A program made the position numbers and the translations under genes. From assembly GCF_019399895.1 (NCBI RefSeq), contig NC_091878.1, positions 806,001-870,000 on the forward strand: a stretch of 64,000 nucleotides of DNA. The letters run 5' to 3'. This DNA is from Cardiocondyla obscurior. Taxonomy: Eukaryota > Arthropoda > Insecta > Hymenoptera > Formicidae. Below the pieces are notes generated by a model. The model did not search any database. It worked only from the letters and a program-made list of their open reading frames with translations, and was not told the DNA's origin. Numbering within the stretch: position 1 is the first letter of the stretch; every line of letters starts with the position of its first letter. Positions 61,446-64,000 of this stretch are shown in pieces.

Positions 61446-64000
61446 ATGGAGAAAGTTATACCAATGAGTTGGTTGAACCAAATATTGCTAGTTTTTACTG
61501 TGGTAACTGCAATATTGTCTTTAGTTATAGAAGGATGGACTGATCTTACACCTCTGCCGATTTATGTTTCTATCTCTTGGGCTGTATTTGTCATAATTAC
61601 ATCTGTATGGCTTAGTTGTTGCTTGCTACGTCTTACACTGAAAGCTAACAGTCCAATCGTTCTAAAGTTTATGGACAAATGGGCACATAAGAGATTAGCA
61701 GATTGGCTAAGTTCTAATTCCTCAGTAAATGAGAATAAAGATACGGAGATTATTTGCAAAAATGACCGCGAAAACGAAAAGAATTCGGATTCTGCACAAA
61801 AAGATAACGTTGAGTGCAATAATGACGCAACAGCGTTCGAAAACTGTAAGAACAAAAGTCTGTTAATGAGAAGAAAAAAGTTAAATGTCACGGAAATGAC
61901 GCGAGCAATTAATGCAAAATGTATAGAAATTTGGTATAAGAATATAAGTAATGACAAATCATTTCCCGATGAAGCGCAGTATTTGTTGAGCAAGTTCTTG
62001 ACCAGACTCGTTTGGAAGGCCAGTTTGATAGATAAGATAAAGTTTAGTAATAAATTAGCTAATATTTTGCTGTTACACTTGAAAGAATATCGCAGGTACG
62101 GATATATCAATCGAAAATTGTTTTAAATTTTATAATTTTAGTAAAAATACCATACCTTTCATTCTACAGAGCGTTACGGAGAGTCGAGAAAGGTGCTGCA
62201 AATAATGTGGAGGAGGCATATAAATATTTGCATCCTGGTTCTCGCAATGCTTCAATGCTGGAACACATGTTACATCGTTTAATTACTGTTCTGGCACAAG
62301 AATTTTTACAGTGGGAATTAACTAGTTCGTTACCGTGCAAACTTTTGTTATCTATTTTAGCGAAGAGACTTTTATTAACAATAGATACGATAAGCTGCCC
62401 GGATTGGTTGATTAAAAATCTATTAAAATTATTGGAAGCGCCGTCAAACGAAATTGCTACTCCAGTTAAACAAAATATCAATGTAAATTTAATTATACAA
62501 TATTACGCACGATAATTACACGGTAATAACATTAAACATCGATAAATTGTTTATTAATTTTTTTAGGGTACTCTAACTGTTGCTCTAAGTGACGGTATTA
62601 CATCCGCCACAGCGGCTGTGATCCCGCAGCAATTGCCAAAATCTGTATCCACGTCTAGTCCAACTGCAGCTACTACAAATGAAGACAAAAATGCAGCTTT
62701 AACGGCAACTTTAGAAAGACCGACTCTATGTTTAGAAGGTCTTTCCACAGAAAATCTCTCCACAGAATACAGAGGCTTATGGGGAGACAGCATATCAGAC
62801 GCAGATCTGGAATTGGACGAAGACAAAATATCGCCAGTATACGAGGAACCAACAGATTTCGCGACGACTATCGCTAGGCTTAGAAAAGTGTTGCAACAGA
62901 AATCTACAGCAACCACACCATTGTTAGTAAAAACTATACCTATCTTTAAACGCGAACTATATGAATGTGTAAATTTCAGACACGCTGAAGAAAAATCGTA
63001 TGTAATATATGAAGGAAGCCAATTTACGAATTTATCGATTCCGTGGACTGAATTTCATACTGCAACAGATGGTTCTCAGCAATTATACTACTGCATACAA
63101 TTTGACGATGTCGAACAACGTGGAGTAGATCTATTTGAAACGACCACAGCTACAGTCAAACGACAATACGCTGATTTTGTTCAGTTGCATCTCAGTTTAG
63201 AAGAAGTAAGGCTTGTAAAAAATGCAAAAATTCGTAAGAAATGAAACAATAAATTAAAAGATAATTTAAATTAACCAATTTTGCTTGTAAAATTTCAGAT
63301 TCCATTGTTTGCGAATGTTATATCGGAACTGGTACTACCCGAAGGCGGCCGAATTGAATTAGAGACGTATTTGAAGACGTTATGTACGCGATTAGCGAAT
63401 GAATGTCCGCCGCAACTACGTCACTTTCTTCGACCTAGTAGTAGTGCGAACAAAAAAGCCGATGCAATAGCGCCTCGTTTAGATCGATTTCTGGCTAAGA
63501 CTGTAACTGGTGTCTTTAATACATTAAAAACCGTTGTACCGGGCTTCGAATTGGATCAAGAAGAAGAAGCGTCTTCTCCGCCTACTTTAATGCCCTTGTC
63601 CGACATACCTTGGAGATTTGTTGAGGACATAAAGTCGGTAATGTACTCTATATTTTAAGATATATATAGATTAACTTTTTTTTTAATTAATAAAATTATT
63701 AAAATATTTAAAATATATGTTATATAAAATTTTTATTAAATTTTTTTTTTTTTTTAGAAAAGTCTAGTCCGTGAACTCCAGCAATTGATTGCAGAAAGAA
63801 CAGAATATTGTACGGTAGATACAGCTTACGAAGCAGTTGACTCAATGGAAGCAAGTGGCGATTCCGAGTTAATGGATTGCTGGTGGGAGGCTATCAATAC
63901 TTCTTATGACGGTAACTACATTTTTTGTTATACAAATTATGTATGCTTTATAATATTAAAGGAACGTTTTATTTTTTAGATGAAGTAGACGAGTTAGATT
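61446..64000 (+). CDS. SNX19: PXA/PX-domain sorting nexin, SNX19-like (3'-truncated by window edge)
   Basis: Membrane-anchored sorting nexin; SNX19 relatives act at ER-endolysosome contacts. The exons are 61446-62095, 62170-62482, 62567-63205, 63299-63637, 63758-63911 and 63980 onward, all phase-consistent (about 705 residues visible). The N-terminus has two transmembrane helices (about residues 10-30 and 40-60). A charged, low-complexity linker follows, then a PXA domain from about VTEMTRAINAKCIEIWY to PDWLIKNLLKLL. A second linker precedes the PX domain (FKRELYECVNFRH to TVKRQYADFVQLHLSLEE and IELETYLKTLC). After it comes the SNX19-type LDRFLAKTVTGVFNTLKTVVPGF. No RGS domain lies between PXA and PX, which excludes SNX13/14/25. 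The nexin C-terminal domain would be outside the window. Confidence 0.87.

Noticed and set aside
1..64000. CRISPR array, prophage or horizontally transferred bacterial cassette
   Set aside because: No spaced direct repeats, no prokaryotic operon organisation, and every recognised gene is an intron-bearing metazoan gene.

Overview
The window looks like a nuclear genome segment from an insect, most likely a hymenopteran such as an ant. The protein set is typically insect (Rpb2, an Spps-type Sp factor, mitochondrial glycerol-3-phosphate dehydrogenase, tribbles). Introns are short where genes are dense, and CpG dinucleotides are abundant and undepleted through the middle of the window. The order-level placement is inference; insect is much safer. 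There is no bacterial operon structure, CRISPR array or phage module. I reconstructed gene models by checking splice-site consensus and reading-frame phase across every exon junction.

Layout. 1-3506 (-): RNA polymerase II second-largest subunit, cut by the left edge. 4791-8640 (-): glutamine-rich Sp1-family zinc-finger factor in ten coding exons. 9000-10600: GC/CpG-rich promoter-like DNA. 11828-15281 (-): FAD-dependent mitochondrial glycerol-3-phosphate dehydrogenase, with two alternative versions of its second EF-hand exon. 15.3-20.1 kb: its 5' region, then non-coding DNA holding two small TTAA-flanked inverted-repeat elements. 20103-28419 (-): tribbles pseudokinase in three coding exons with large CpG-rich introns. 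28.4-49 kb: about 20 kb without convincing coding sequence. 49069 to about 52.0 kb (-): a chain of spliced, apparently non-coding exons that could be distal tribbles 5' exons or an independent lncRNA. 52354-53806 (+): BCDIN3D RNA methyltransferase. 54725-55924 (+): DUS4L dihydrouridine synthase. 56234-58539 (+): GGT7-like membrane protein. 58948-60287 (-): Golgi GDP-fucose transporter, convergent with the previous gene. 61446-64000 (+): SNX19-like PXA/PX sorting nexin, cut by the right edge and divergent from the transporter.

The genes do not form one pathway. They are two AT-rich, compact housekeeping clusters flanking a GC/CpG-rich, gene-poor domain whose only clear coding gene is tribbles, a developmental and signalling regulator. 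I see no previously undescribed multi-gene system. The strongest novelty candidate is the pair of in-phase EF-hand exons in the glycerol-3-phosphate dehydrogenase gene: the intron between them is only 46 nt and their predicted Ca2+ ligands differ. The paired TTAA elements downstream of tribbles and the tandem-duplicated non-coding exons at 49-50 kb come next.
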